Positions 16,292 through 23,246 of a stretch of 34,894 nucleotides of DNA are shown piece after piece. Both the position numbers and the translations under genes were made by a program. Positions within the stretch are counted from its first letter, which is position 1; each line of letters opens with the position of its first letter. The notes under the pieces are model-generated. The model was not told where the DNA came from. It ran no database searches and saw only the letters and a list, made by a program, of their open reading frames with translations. The stretch comes from Nitrospirota bacterium. Lineage in GTDB: Bacteria; JACPQY01. The DNA is taken from contig JACPAV010000035.1 in the NCBI GenBank assembly GCA_016180645.1, positions 1 to 34,894 on the forward strand, read 5' to 3'.

Positions 16292-17170
16292 CTACAGGAG
16301 CCACGACTTGCTCAACTTCGTCAGCACTTTCTCGAGTTGATCCAGAAGCGCTTTGACGCGCTTTTCCGTTTCCGGATCGTTCACCTTGGTGAGAATCTGG
16401 TTGAGCTTGGTCGTGATGTCCTTGCCGTTGCGGATGATGGTCTGAAGGTTCTCCTTCTCGGAGTCGGTGAGCCGTCGGATCTCCGCGGCGGTGTGCGAGA
16501 CGTCGTCGAGCGCGGGCTTGGCCTTGTCGGTCAGCTCCTGAAGGTTCCTGACCGTCGTACTGATCTCTCTTTCATGCGTTTGAAAAAACGTTTTCACATT
16601 GCGAATGAGGACGGCCGAGTCCTGAATGGCGGTGGCCACGTTCGCTTGGGATCCGCCCTTCTCCGCGCCGCCGGAAATGACCTCGTTGATCTTGGAGAGG
16701 CTTTTCGCAAAATCATTCATCGCCGGTGAGAACTTGGCGAACATCTGTCCGGCCTGGTTGAGGAGCTCGGAGACATCGGTGCTCGGGAGGACGTTGGATA
16801 TCTCACCGCCGTCCTCAATGAGCGGCGCCTCCGGGCTGCCGGGTGTCAGCTCCACGACCTTTTCGCCGAGGAGGCTCTTGGGACGGATCGTGGCGGTGGC
16901 ATCGGCGTGCAATTGGACATCCTGGTTGATCGACATGGCCATCCTCGCGCCGCCCTCGATGTAGCGGATGCTCTCGACGCGACCGATGGGCACGCCGGCG
17001 ATCTGCACGCTCCCGAGAGCTACGACGCCCTGCGCGTGGGGAAACGTGGCGCTGACGGTGTAGCGGCTGCCGAACTTGAACGTGCCGAACTTGATGCCGA
17101 TGAAGATGATCACCACGATGGAGGCCAGGACGAACAGACCCACCTTGAGTTCCGCGGAGAACTTTTTCAC
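16292..17170 (-). CDS. mlaD: MCE-domain substrate-binding protein of Mla system
   Basis: 292 residues, start GTG 17170 with GAGG about 8 nt upstream. One N-terminal membrane helix (about 10-28; VGLFVLASIVVIIFIGI) is followed by an MCE domain (about 35-115; VSATFPHAQGVVALGSVQIAGVPIGRV.., SLLGEKVVELTPG). The remaining about 175 residues are strongly helical (ISTTVRNLQELTDKAK..), much longer than in E. coli MlaD (about 183 residues total) and reminiscent of MCE proteins with a C-terminal coiled-coil. It should hexamerise on the MlaE permease in the periplasm and bind phospholipid. The gene is separated from mlaF by a repeat-filled gap. Confidence 0.9.
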   Translation of the reverse strand: MKKFSAELKVGLFVLASIVVIIFIGIKFGTFKFGSRYTVSATFPHAQGVVALGSVQIAGVPIGRVESIRYIEGGARMAMSINQDVQLHADATATIRPKSLLGEKVVELTPGSPEAPLIEDGGEISNVLPSTDVSELLNQAGQMFAKFSPAMNDFAKSLSKINEVISGGAEKGGSQANVATAIQDSAVLIRNVKTFFQTHEREISTTVRNLQELTDKAKPALDDVSHTAAEIRRLTDSEKENLQTIIRNGKDITTKLNQILTKVNDPETEKRVKALLDQLEKVLTKLSKSWLL

Positions 17171-17176
17171 AGGTAA

Positions 17177-17400
17177 ACCCTCACCCCCACCCTAACCCTC
17201 CCCCGTCGCCCCCTCCGCGTTGCTCCGGGGACGGCGAGATGAAAGGCCATTCGGAGATAGCGCCGAGGGGGAGGGGGTAGGCGCAGGCTTTATGCCTGCG
17301 TCTGAAGACGCACCCATAAAGGGTGCGGCTACCATCCTTTCCCCCCTTGTCCGCCGCGGCGGACTTGCGGGGGTAGGGGAGTATGGGGGGTGCCGAACGG
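17177..17400. repeat. Composite repeat island between mlaF and mlaD, with family B copy 2
   Basis: The gap begins with C-rich CCTCACCCCCACCCTAACC-type sequence (17179-17215) and ends with a G-rich counterpart (17367-17393), giving loosely inverted ends, with the palindrome CCGCCGCGGCGG near 17351. In its middle, 17277-17332 is a family B double hairpin: GTAG, GCAGGC-TTTAT-GCCTGC, GACGCACCC-ATAAA-GGGTGCG, CTAC. It interrupts the mla operon, so it may attenuate mlaD/mlaE expression relative to mlaF. Confidence 0.7.
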
Positions 17401-17406
17401 ATACAT

Positions 17407-18288
17407 TCACAGCACCTTGATCGGGCCGTCGGAGCGGCCTTCGAAGAATTGGGAAAGGATGTCGTTCGCCCTCTCCGCTTCGCTAGGAGGGCGACGAGTG
17501 GATCCCTCATCCTGAAACCGCGTCGACGCCTTGCGAATCTCGTCCTTCGGCCCGTAGGCCACCAGTTTCGACTGGTAGAGCATTCCGATCGTGTGGGCGA
17601 TCTTGAACGTGCTCTTGATGTCGTGGCTGATCACGATGTAGGTGATGCCGAGCCGCGCCTGAGTGTCCAGGATCAGGCGGTCGATGGCGTCGCTGGTCAC
17701 GGGATCGAGGCCGGAGGTCGGCTCGTCGAACACCACCACCTCCGGATCCATCACGATCGCGCGGGCGAGGGCCACGCGCTTGCGCATGCCGCCGGAGAGT
17801 TCCGATGGATTGTAGTGCTCCGTTCCGGGCATTCCGACCAGGCGAAGTTTCTCAGCAACAATGTCACGGATTTCAGTGTCCTTGAGCTGGGTGTGTTTTA
17901 CGAGGGGGAAGGCGACGTTCTCGCCGACGCTCATCGAACCGAACAGCGCCCCGCCTTGAAACAACATGCCGAATTTCTTGCGCAGGCGGTTGAGGGCGCG
18001 ATCGTCGAGGGAGTTGACCTCGACGTCACCCACGAACACGCTTCCGCGGTCCGGCTTCATCAGTCCCACAATGTGCTTCACCAATACGCTTTTCCCCACG
18101 CCGCTCTGACCGATCACGACGGTGGTTTTTCCTCCCGGGATGTCGAGCGTAACGTCGCTGAGCACGGTTTTGCCCTTGAGTATCTTGGTCACGTTTCGAA
18201 TGCGGATGGCGTGGGGATCGTGGCGGAGTGACAGTCGGTCAATCTTCTCCAGCAGGTCGCGGTGATTCGAATTCCGGAACAATCGCAC
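17407..18288 (-). CDS. mlaF: ABC transporter ATPase of Mla phospholipid transport
   Basis: 293 residues from GTG 18288. Walker A GQSGVGKS, Q-loop LFQGGALFGSMSVGENVAFPL, signature LSGGMRKRVALARA, Walker B VVVFDEPTSGLD and switch His in VISHDI are all intact. The QGGALF and C-terminal EGRSDGPI tail are Mla/Mkl-type hallmarks. The C-terminal region is about 18-19 residues longer than E. coli MlaF between KAS and QFFEG; the extra segment contains RRPPSEAER encoded by a family D palindrome (17466-17494). The N-terminus carries about 25 extra residues before the NBD. It powers lipid movement through MlaE/MlaD at the inner membrane; the direction is not deducible from sequence. Confidence 0.92.
   Translation of the reverse strand: MRLFRNSNHRDLLEKIDRLSLRHDPHAIRIRNVTKILKGKTVLSDVTLDIPGGKTTVVIGQSGVGKSVLVKHIVGLMKPDRGSVFVGDVEVNSLDDRALNRLRKKFGMLFQGGALFGSMSVGENVAFPLVKHTQLKDTEIRDIVAEKLRLVGMPGTEHYNPSELSGGMRKRVALARAIVMDPEVVVFDEPTSGLDPVTSDAIDRLILDTQARLGITYIVISHDIKSTFKIAHTIGMLYQSKLVAYGPKDEIRKASTRFQDEGSTRRPPSEAERANDILSQFFEGRSDGPIKVL
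17466..17494 (-). repeat. Family D palindrome inside mlaF coding region
   Basis: Inverted arms TCGCCCTC (17466-17473) and GAGGGCGA (17487-17494) flank a GCGAAGCGGAG core on the coding strand. It is read in frame as RRPPSEAER, matching the RRPRSEAEG encoded by the copy in the MmgE/PrpD gene. Confidence 0.7.
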
Positions 18289-18294
18289 CGCGGA

Positions 18295-18323
18295 ATGCTA
18301 CACGATCACCCCTCGACGGGCAA
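18295..18323 (-). promoter_or_regulatory. Putative promoter of mlaF within the PLC gene 3' end
   Basis: On the minus strand TTGCCC (18318-18323), 17-nt spacer, TAGCAT (18295-18300), then 6 nt to the GTG start of mlaF. The short distance would yield a leaderless mRNA. It overlaps the last codons of the upstream phospholipase gene. Confidence 0.4.
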
Positions 18324-19211
18324 TGAAAAGCGCCCTTCGAGGAGGGTCCTGAGAGGATACGGAGGGGAAGGGGGGAGGCCGTGGGCGGACACGTGTATCC
18401 CGCCGCGCTTCCAGGCGCGTTTCCGTCCCGGCTTGCCGCGGTGGGTCCGGCGGAGGAAATCGCGAAGCTGCCGCGCCTCGGCGATGTTCTGGAGTCCCGC
18501 CGGGTCCGCCTTCCACTGGGGAGCGGATTCTCCATCTCGAAGAAACTGCCGGGCGTTGCCGAGGGCCAGCTTCAGGAAGGCGTCGATTTCGGCATGGGAG
18601 AGATAAACGTTCTGCTTCAGCCGGCGATTGCGGAACTGGTCCAGAAACATCACGCCCGAGAAAAGGAGGCGATTGGTCTGGAAGTTGAGGAGGGTGGGCG
18701 TGAGTTGCGCCTGGAGAAGATCGTTGTTGCGCCGGGCGGCTTCGCGGAAGATCTGACGAAACGACACGTGAAGCTCCTGGAGAACGTGGCGTTCCACGCA
18801 GAATTCCCAATAGGTGTGTTTGAACGCGCGCTTGTAGAAGAAATTGATGAGCTGGAAGGGAACGAAAATGTTGTGCGATACAATGTCGGCCGCGAGGTGC
18901 GTAAAGTAACCGTAGGTGAACGCGCGGTGGTGATCGTTTTGGGAACGGTCCAGAAGCTCCCGGGCTACGCTCCAGTTGTGGCAGTGATACCGGTATTCAG
19001 CGAGGTTCTTTCCAAAAAGAATATCCGCCCCGATGCACCCATACAGGTAGTCGGACCGGTACGCGGAGATGAGGGAGGCCGTCTCCGAGGCGATCTGGGG
19101 GAGCGAAGACAGGACGTGCTGGCCGATCCAGAGATGGGTGGAGGGGCCCCAGGCCAGGCACTCGGGAGGGAAAAGTAGGCTGATTCCCAGAATACAGAGA
19201 ACAACAATCAT
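18306..19211 (-). CDS. Zinc-dependent phospholipase C-family protein, secreted
   Basis: 301 residues with a signal peptide (about 1-20) whose predicted cleavage leaves Trp21 as the new N-terminus (CLA/WGPSTH), exactly the situation in clostridial/Bacillus zinc PLC where Trp1 ligates zinc. Other ligand-like residues follow: H32, D63 (GADI), H78 (HCHNW), H105-x3-D109 and H113 (GYFTHLAADIVSH) and H132-x3-E136 (KHTYWEF). The C-terminal about 55 residues are basic and Pro-rich and not part of the family core. It should hydrolyse phospholipid head groups outside the cytoplasm. Only 17 nt separate it from mlaF, linking phospholipid cleavage and transport. No clear Shine-Dalgarno precedes the ATG at 19211. 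Confidence 0.85.
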   Translation of the reverse strand: MIVVLCILGISLLFPPECLAWGPSTHLWIGQHVLSSLPQIASETASLISAYRSDYLYGCIGADILFGKNLAEYRYHCHNWSVARELLDRSQNDHHRAFTYGYFTHLAADIVSHNIFVPFQLINFFYKRAFKHTYWEFCVERHVLQELHVSFRQIFREAARRNNDLLQAQLTPTLLNFQTNRLLFSGVMFLDQFRNRRLKQNVYLSHAEIDAFLKLALGNARQFLRDGESAPQWKADPAGLQNIAEARQLRDFLRRTHRGKPGRKRAWKRGGIHVSAHGLPPSPPYPLRTLLEGRFSLPVEG

Positions 19212-19242
19212 GGAGTATTACTACCGCAGTTGGTCGGTTCCG

Positions 19243-19362
19243 GGTAGTCGCAGCCCCTTGCCCAAGACGGCATGGGGCCATGATAGGTTGTGGCCCAGGA
19301 TGGGCCACATGGAACATGGCCTTCAGGCTGCGCACCGAACGCGGGCTGAAGCCCGCGGCTAC
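19243..19362. repeat. REP-like palindromic element, family B copy 3 (expanded)
   Basis: It starts with GTAGTCGCAGCCCC, passes through several nested GGCC/CATGG palindromes (CATGGGGCCATG; GTGGCCCAGGATGGGCCAC) and ends with the perfect hairpin GCGGGC-TGAA-GCCCGC followed by GGCTAC. The ends match the GTAG...CTAC plan of the copies at 14612 and 17277. It occupies most of the spacer between the two minus-strand genes ending at 19395 and starting at 19211. Confidence 0.7.
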
Positions 19363-19394
19363 AAGGACAGAACAGGATGTTGCGGCGCTCAGCC

Positions 19395-20600
19395 TTACGA
19401 CGCCGGGAGATTGACGAGCCGCCGCGCCATCACGATGCGCTGGACCTGGCCGGTCCCTTCAAAGATGTCGAACACCTTCATGTCGCGGAACAGCTTCTCG
19501 ACGAAATAATCGTTCCGAACGCCCGCGTCGCCCAGTACTTCCATCGCCTCGCGGGTGACCTCCAGCGCGGCCGGGGGGCAGTAGGCCTTCGCCATGGACG
19601 CTTCGAGCGTGTTCGGCTTGCCGTGGTCCATGAGCCACACGGCCTTCCAGCAAAGAAGACGCCCGGTATCGAGCTTGCGGCGCATGTGGTTGAGCTTCTC
19701 CTTCAGCTTTTGGTAGCGGGGAATGGGGCGGTTGACCATGTAGTTCTCTTTCACGAAATCGCGGACGTACTCGTACGCTGCGCGCCCGATGCCGATGGCC
19801 ATGGCGGCGACAGCGGGACGCGTCATGTCGAACGTGCCCATCGCGCCCTTGAAGCCTTCTTTCGCCTGGTAGTGCTCTTCGCCGCCGAGCAGATTCTCTT
19901 CCGGAACCTTGCACTCTTCATAGATGAGGGAAGCCGTTTCAGATCCGCGCAGCCCCATCTTCTGTTCGATGCGGCCCACGCGATATCCCGGCGTGCCCTT
20001 TTCGACGACGAACGTGCGATGGCCCTTTCGTCCGAGGCTCTTGTCGATCGTGGCGAACGTTACCGCCCAATCGGCCCTCGCGGCGTTGGTGATAAACATC
20101 TTCTCGCCGTTCAGGATGTAGAACTTGCCTTCCTTGCGGCAGGTCATCTTGATGCTGGAGACGTCCGACCCTGCGCTCGGTTCGGTGAGCGCAAAGCAGC
20201 CCCAGCGGGGCATGGTCTTGTCCTCGAAAATTCCGAAAAATCTCTTCTTCTGGTCCTCCGTGCCCATGATCTGAATCGGGGGGCTTCCCAAGCCGGGTCC
20301 GGGCAGCGACATCGCCACGCCTTGGTCCCAGTAAGCGATTTCCTCCGCCGCCATGATGCCGATGCGGCCCATCTTTTTCGGGCCGCCGCCGTTCTTCTTC
20401 TTGCCGCCCTGCTCTTCGAGCGCCCGCATGCCGAACGACACGCCGAAGCTCATGAACTCCTTGAAGAAAGGATGATCGACCGGCAGGGCTTCGTGTTTCC
20501 TGTCGCATTCGATCCCGAGGGGACGGAATTTCTCCTTCCCCATCCACTTCAGCATGTTGAGAATGTTCTCGGCGCCGGGGTCCAGGCTTAGGTCGATCAT
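19395..20600 (-). CDS. Acyl-CoA dehydrogenase, catalytically complete subunit
   Basis: 401 residues, ATG 20600 with AGAGAGG about 6 nt upstream. The FAD/substrate motif GCFALTEPSAGSDVSS and the middle-domain GEKMFITNAARAD, GLRGSETA are canonical. The C-terminal domain ends KVFDIFEGTGQVQRIVMARRL, where E381 occupies the position of the catalytic base in MCAD-type IYEGTSQIQ. It would oxidise an acyl-CoA at C2-C3 and pass electrons to ETF. A Lys/Gly-rich insertion (EEQGGKKKNGGGPKK, about 62-76) in the N-terminal helical domain is unusual. It lies 12 nt downstream of a second dehydrogenase gene that lacks this Glu, suggesting a heteromeric enzyme. Confidence 0.9.
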   Translation of the reverse strand: MIDLSLDPGAENILNMLKWMGKEKFRPLGIECDRKHEALPVDHPFFKEFMSFGVSFGMRALEEQGGKKKNGGGPKKMGRIGIMAAEEIAYWDQGVAMSLPGPGLGSPPIQIMGTEDQKKRFFGIFEDKTMPRWGCFALTEPSAGSDVSSIKMTCRKEGKFYILNGEKMFITNAARADWAVTFATIDKSLGRKGHRTFVVEKGTPGYRVGRIEQKMGLRGSETASLIYEECKVPEENLLGGEEHYQAKEGFKGAMGTFDMTRPAVAAMAIGIGRAAYEYVRDFVKENYMVNRPIPRYQKLKEKLNHMRRKLDTGRLLCWKAVWLMDHGKPNTLEASMAKAYCPPAALEVTREAMEVLGDAGVRNDYFVEKLFRDMKVFDIFEGTGQVQRIVMARRLVNLPAS

Positions 20601-20612
20601 CTCAAACCTCTC

Positions 20613-21665
20613 TTACTCGGCGAGCACGAGTTCGCAGGCGTCGAGATCCGCCTGGTCGACTCCGCCCCAGATCGTGGTGAGCACCTGCGCCTCACGCATC
20701 CATTTTTCGACGGGATGGTCCTTGATGTAGCCGTGCCCGCCCAGAATCTGAAGACCCCAATCGGTGACGAAGCGCGATTGCTGCGCCGCTTCCTGATAGG
20801 CGGCGGCGGCGTGCCAGCCGACCTGGCTGCCGAGGTTGAGCTGGTGGATGGCGCGCCATACGGCAAGCCTCGCGGCATCCACGGCCATCGCCATTTCGGC
20901 GATGTAGAACGCAATGGCTTGATGGTGCGCGATCGGTTTCCCGAAGGCCGAGCGTTCCTGCGCGTATTTCATGGCGTACTCGAAGGAGGCTCGCGCCACG
21001 CCGACGAGAAGCGAGGCCGTGTAGATCCGGATCCGTGCCACGATTTTCTCATAGGCCGCCGCATCCTTCACCGCATGAAGCACTTTGGCTTTGGAAAACT
21101 GAACTTCCGACGGTCCGGAGGCCTGGAGGGCGCACCCAACGAGCGGCTTGAACTTGAGGCCCTGGCCCTCGATGATGAGCGCCTGCTTGTCTTTCAGCAC
21201 CACTGCCACGTCCGCGCCGGAACCGGTGACAAATGAAGCCGTGCCCTCGACCGAACCGTTGACTTGAAGTCGGGCGTCCGTGTCGACCACGAGCACGCCC
21301 TTGGGCGCTTCGCCCGAACCGGAGAGCTTGCCGAGAAGCGACTTCTGGAGATCTTTCGGCGCGCCTTCGGTGATCGCGTAGTAAGCGGGCCAACAGCCTT
21401 CGATGGCGAGCGCGGCGCCCGCGTCCCCCCAGCCGAGTTCCTCCATCACGAGGCTCTTGGCGAATGGGGTGAGCCCCGCGCCGCCGAGATCGGTCGGCAA
21501 TTCCAGGAGGCCGAATCCGAGCTTCTTGTATTCCTCGGCGATATCGGATTGCACGCGGCCGGAGTCTTCGTGCTTCTCCCCTGCGGGGCGGAGTTTGTCG
21601 GACGCGAAACTCCTGGCGCTCTCGCGGATCATTTCTTCTTCTTCGGTGAGGGTAAAGTCGATCAT
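20613..21665 (-). CDS. Acyl-CoA dehydrogenase-like protein lacking catalytic Glu
   Basis: 350 residues. N-terminal helical domain (MIDFTLTEEEEMIRESARSFA) and C-terminal FAD-contact motifs (RSAFGKPIAHHQAI, QILGGHGYIKDHPVEKWMRE) are clear, but the middle beta-domain is short and has lost the T-E-P-x-A-G-S-D motif, and the IYEGT position reads TTIWGGVD (G334 in place of Glu). Thus it probably cannot deprotonate substrate itself. In mycobacterial FadE heterotetramers one partner supplies the active site and the other is degenerate; the adjacent complete dehydrogenase fits that pattern. A strong promoter (TTGACA/CAGGAT) ends 7 nt before its ATG. Confidence 0.88.
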   Translation of the reverse strand: MIDFTLTEEEEMIRESARSFASDKLRPAGEKHEDSGRVQSDIAEEYKKLGFGLLELPTDLGGAGLTPFAKSLVMEELGWGDAGAALAIEGCWPAYYAITEGAPKDLQKSLLGKLSGSGEAPKGVLVVDTDARLQVNGSVEGTASFVTGSGADVAVVLKDKQALIIEGQGLKFKPLVGCALQASGPSEVQFSKAKVLHAVKDAAAYEKIVARIRIYTASLLVGVARASFEYAMKYAQERSAFGKPIAHHQAIAFYIAEMAMAVDAARLAVWRAIHQLNLGSQVGWHAAAAYQEAAQQSRFVTDWGLQILGGHGYIKDHPVEKWMREAQVLTTIWGGVDQADLDACELVLAE

Positions 21666-21672
21666 GCCGGAA

Positions 21673-21702
21673 ATCCTGACAGAGCATGACGCGCCTTGTC
21701 AA
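21673..21702 (-). promoter_or_regulatory. Promoter of the acyl-CoA dehydrogenase pair
   Basis: On the minus strand TTGACA (21697-21702), 18-nt spacer, CAGGAT (21673-21678), then 7 nt to ATG 21665. Transcription would start at or next to the A of the start codon. The CAGGA could alternatively be read as a distant Shine-Dalgarno. Confidence 0.55.
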
Positions 21703-21738
21703 GGGGTTTTGACATGGTGCGTCAAATTAGGAAATTCC

Positions 21739-21768
21739 TTGACCGCCGCGGGCACAGAAAGCTACAAT
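21739..21768 (+). promoter_or_regulatory. Promoter of the MoxR/VWA genes
   Basis: TTGACC (21739-21744), 18-nt spacer, TACAAT (21763-21768). The first in-frame GTG follows after 5 nt, so the mRNA would begin at about the start codon. It is divergent from the acyl-CoA dehydrogenase promoter, both within a 108-nt gap. Confidence 0.6.
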
Positions 21769-21773
21769 AGGAC

Positions 21774-23189
21774 GTGGATATAGTGAACAAACCCAAGACC
21801 GTCGGCGAACTCCGGGCCTCCGGCACCCGCCTCCTTACCGTCAAGCAGGAACTTCGCAAGAACCTCCTCCATCGATTGAAGAACAAGGAGGAGTTGTTCC
21901 CCAAGATCGTCGGATACGAGGAGACCGTTACCCCCGCCATCGAGAATGCAATTCTGGCCGGGCACGACGTGATTTTCCTGGGCGAGCGCGGACAGGCGAA
22001 GAGCCGGATCATCCGGCATGTCGTCGAATTGCTGGACGAAGCGATCCCGGCCATTGAAGGCTGCGAAATCCACGACCATCCGTTCGCCCCGATCTGCTAC
22101 GGGTGCCGTGAGCGGGCAGCGAAGGAAGGTGACGCGCTTCCCATCCGCTGGGTCGGACGCGAGGAACGGTTCGGCGAAAAGCTTTCAACGCCGGACGTAA
22201 CGGTGGCCGATCTCATCGGCGAAATCGATCCGATCAAAGTGGCCGAGGGCCGGTATCTGGCCGACGAACGCGCGATCCACTACGGCCTCATTCCCCGGAG
22301 CAACCGCGGGATTTTCGCCATCAACGAACTGCCGGACCTCTCGGAACGGGTGCAGGTGGGCCTCTTCAATCTTCTGGAAGAGCGCGACGTGCAGATCAAG
22401 GGATTCAGAGTGCGACTGCCGCTCGACGTTTTCATCATGGCGAGCGCCAACCCGGAGGACTACACGAGCCGAGGCCGGATTATCACGCCGCTGAAGGACC
22501 GGTTCCAGGCGCAGATCCGCACGCACTACCCGAAAACGCGCGACATCGAGATCAAGATCATGGAGCAGGAATCGAGCTGTCCGGCGGGGAACGGCGTCTA
22601 CAAGATCGAGGTGCCCGCCTTCATGAAGGAGATCGTGTGCGAAGTGACCTTTCAGGGGCGGAAGAGCGCGGAGATCAACCAGCGGTCCGGCGTAAGCGTG
22701 CGACTGTCCATTACGAACATGGAAACCCTCGTCGCGAATGCCGAGAAGCGGGCGATTCGGAACGGCGAAGATGTGGTGGTTCCCCGAATCACCGATCTGG
22801 ACGCCGTGCGGAAATCCACCGAGGGCAAGGTGGAGATGGAATACTCCGGAGACGAGAAGGTGGAGGGCGAAGTGGTGGACAAGCTCCTCCGCCGCGCGAT
22901 CAAAGAAGTGTTCCACAAGTATTTCCGGGTGGAGGAACTCCAGTCTGTGGTGGACGCCTTCGCCTCCGGCCAAATGCTCTATGTGTCGGACCGCCTGCCT
23001 TCCGCCGACTACATCAAGGGCGTGTCCGGGATTCCCGACCTGATGCGCTGCCTCTCCCCGCTGGATCTCAAGGAATCGCCCCCGTGGATCGCCAGTGGAA
23101 CCGAGTTTCTCCTCGAGGGGCTCTACCTGAATCAAAAGCTCTTCAAACAGTCCGTCGACCATACCTTCCAATACAAGGGCATCAAGTAG
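21774..23189 (+). CDS. MoxR/Mg-chelatase-type AAA+ ATPase
   Basis: 471 residues from GTG 21774 (GTG 21783 is an alternative with AGGA 10 nt upstream). The AAA+ core has Walker A GERGQAKS (70-77), a Walker B region GIFAINELPDL in which the usual Asp-Glu reads Asn-Glu, and sensor-like ASANPEDYTSRGRIITPLKDRF. An insertion after the first helix carries C97, H100, H102, C108 and C111 (CEIHDHPFAPICYGC), a possible zinc site. The C-terminal about 170 residues form the helical lid and a family-specific tail. Such ATPases act with a VWA partner as metal-chelatase-like or chaperone machines; the VWA gene follows 57 nt downstream. The physiological substrate is unknown. Confidence 0.85.
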   Translation: MDIVNKPKTVGELRASGTRLLTVKQELRKNLLHRLKNKEELFPKIVGYEETVTPAIENAILAGHDVIFLGERGQAKSRIIRHVVELLDEAIPAIEGCEIHDHPFAPICYGCRERAAKEGDALPIRWVGREERFGEKLSTPDVTVADLIGEIDPIKVAEGRYLADERAIHYGLIPRSNRGIFAINELPDLSERVQVGLFNLLEERDVQIKGFRVRLPLDVFIMASANPEDYTSRGRIITPLKDRFQAQIRTHYPKTRDIEIKIMEQESSCPAGNGVYKIEVPAFMKEIVCEVTFQGRKSAEINQRSGVSVRLSITNMETLVANAEKRAIRNGEDVVVPRITDLDAVRKSTEGKVEMEYSGDEKVEGEVVDKLLRRAIKEVFHKYFRVEELQSVVDAFASGQMLYVSDRLPSADYIKGVSGIPDLMRCLSPLDLKESPPWIASGTEFLLEGLYLNQKLFKQSVDHTFQYKGIK

Positions 23190-23246
23190 CGGCCGGATCC
23201 CGCCGCCGCCGGGAATGCCTGTATAATGACCCGCGGGTGAACAACC

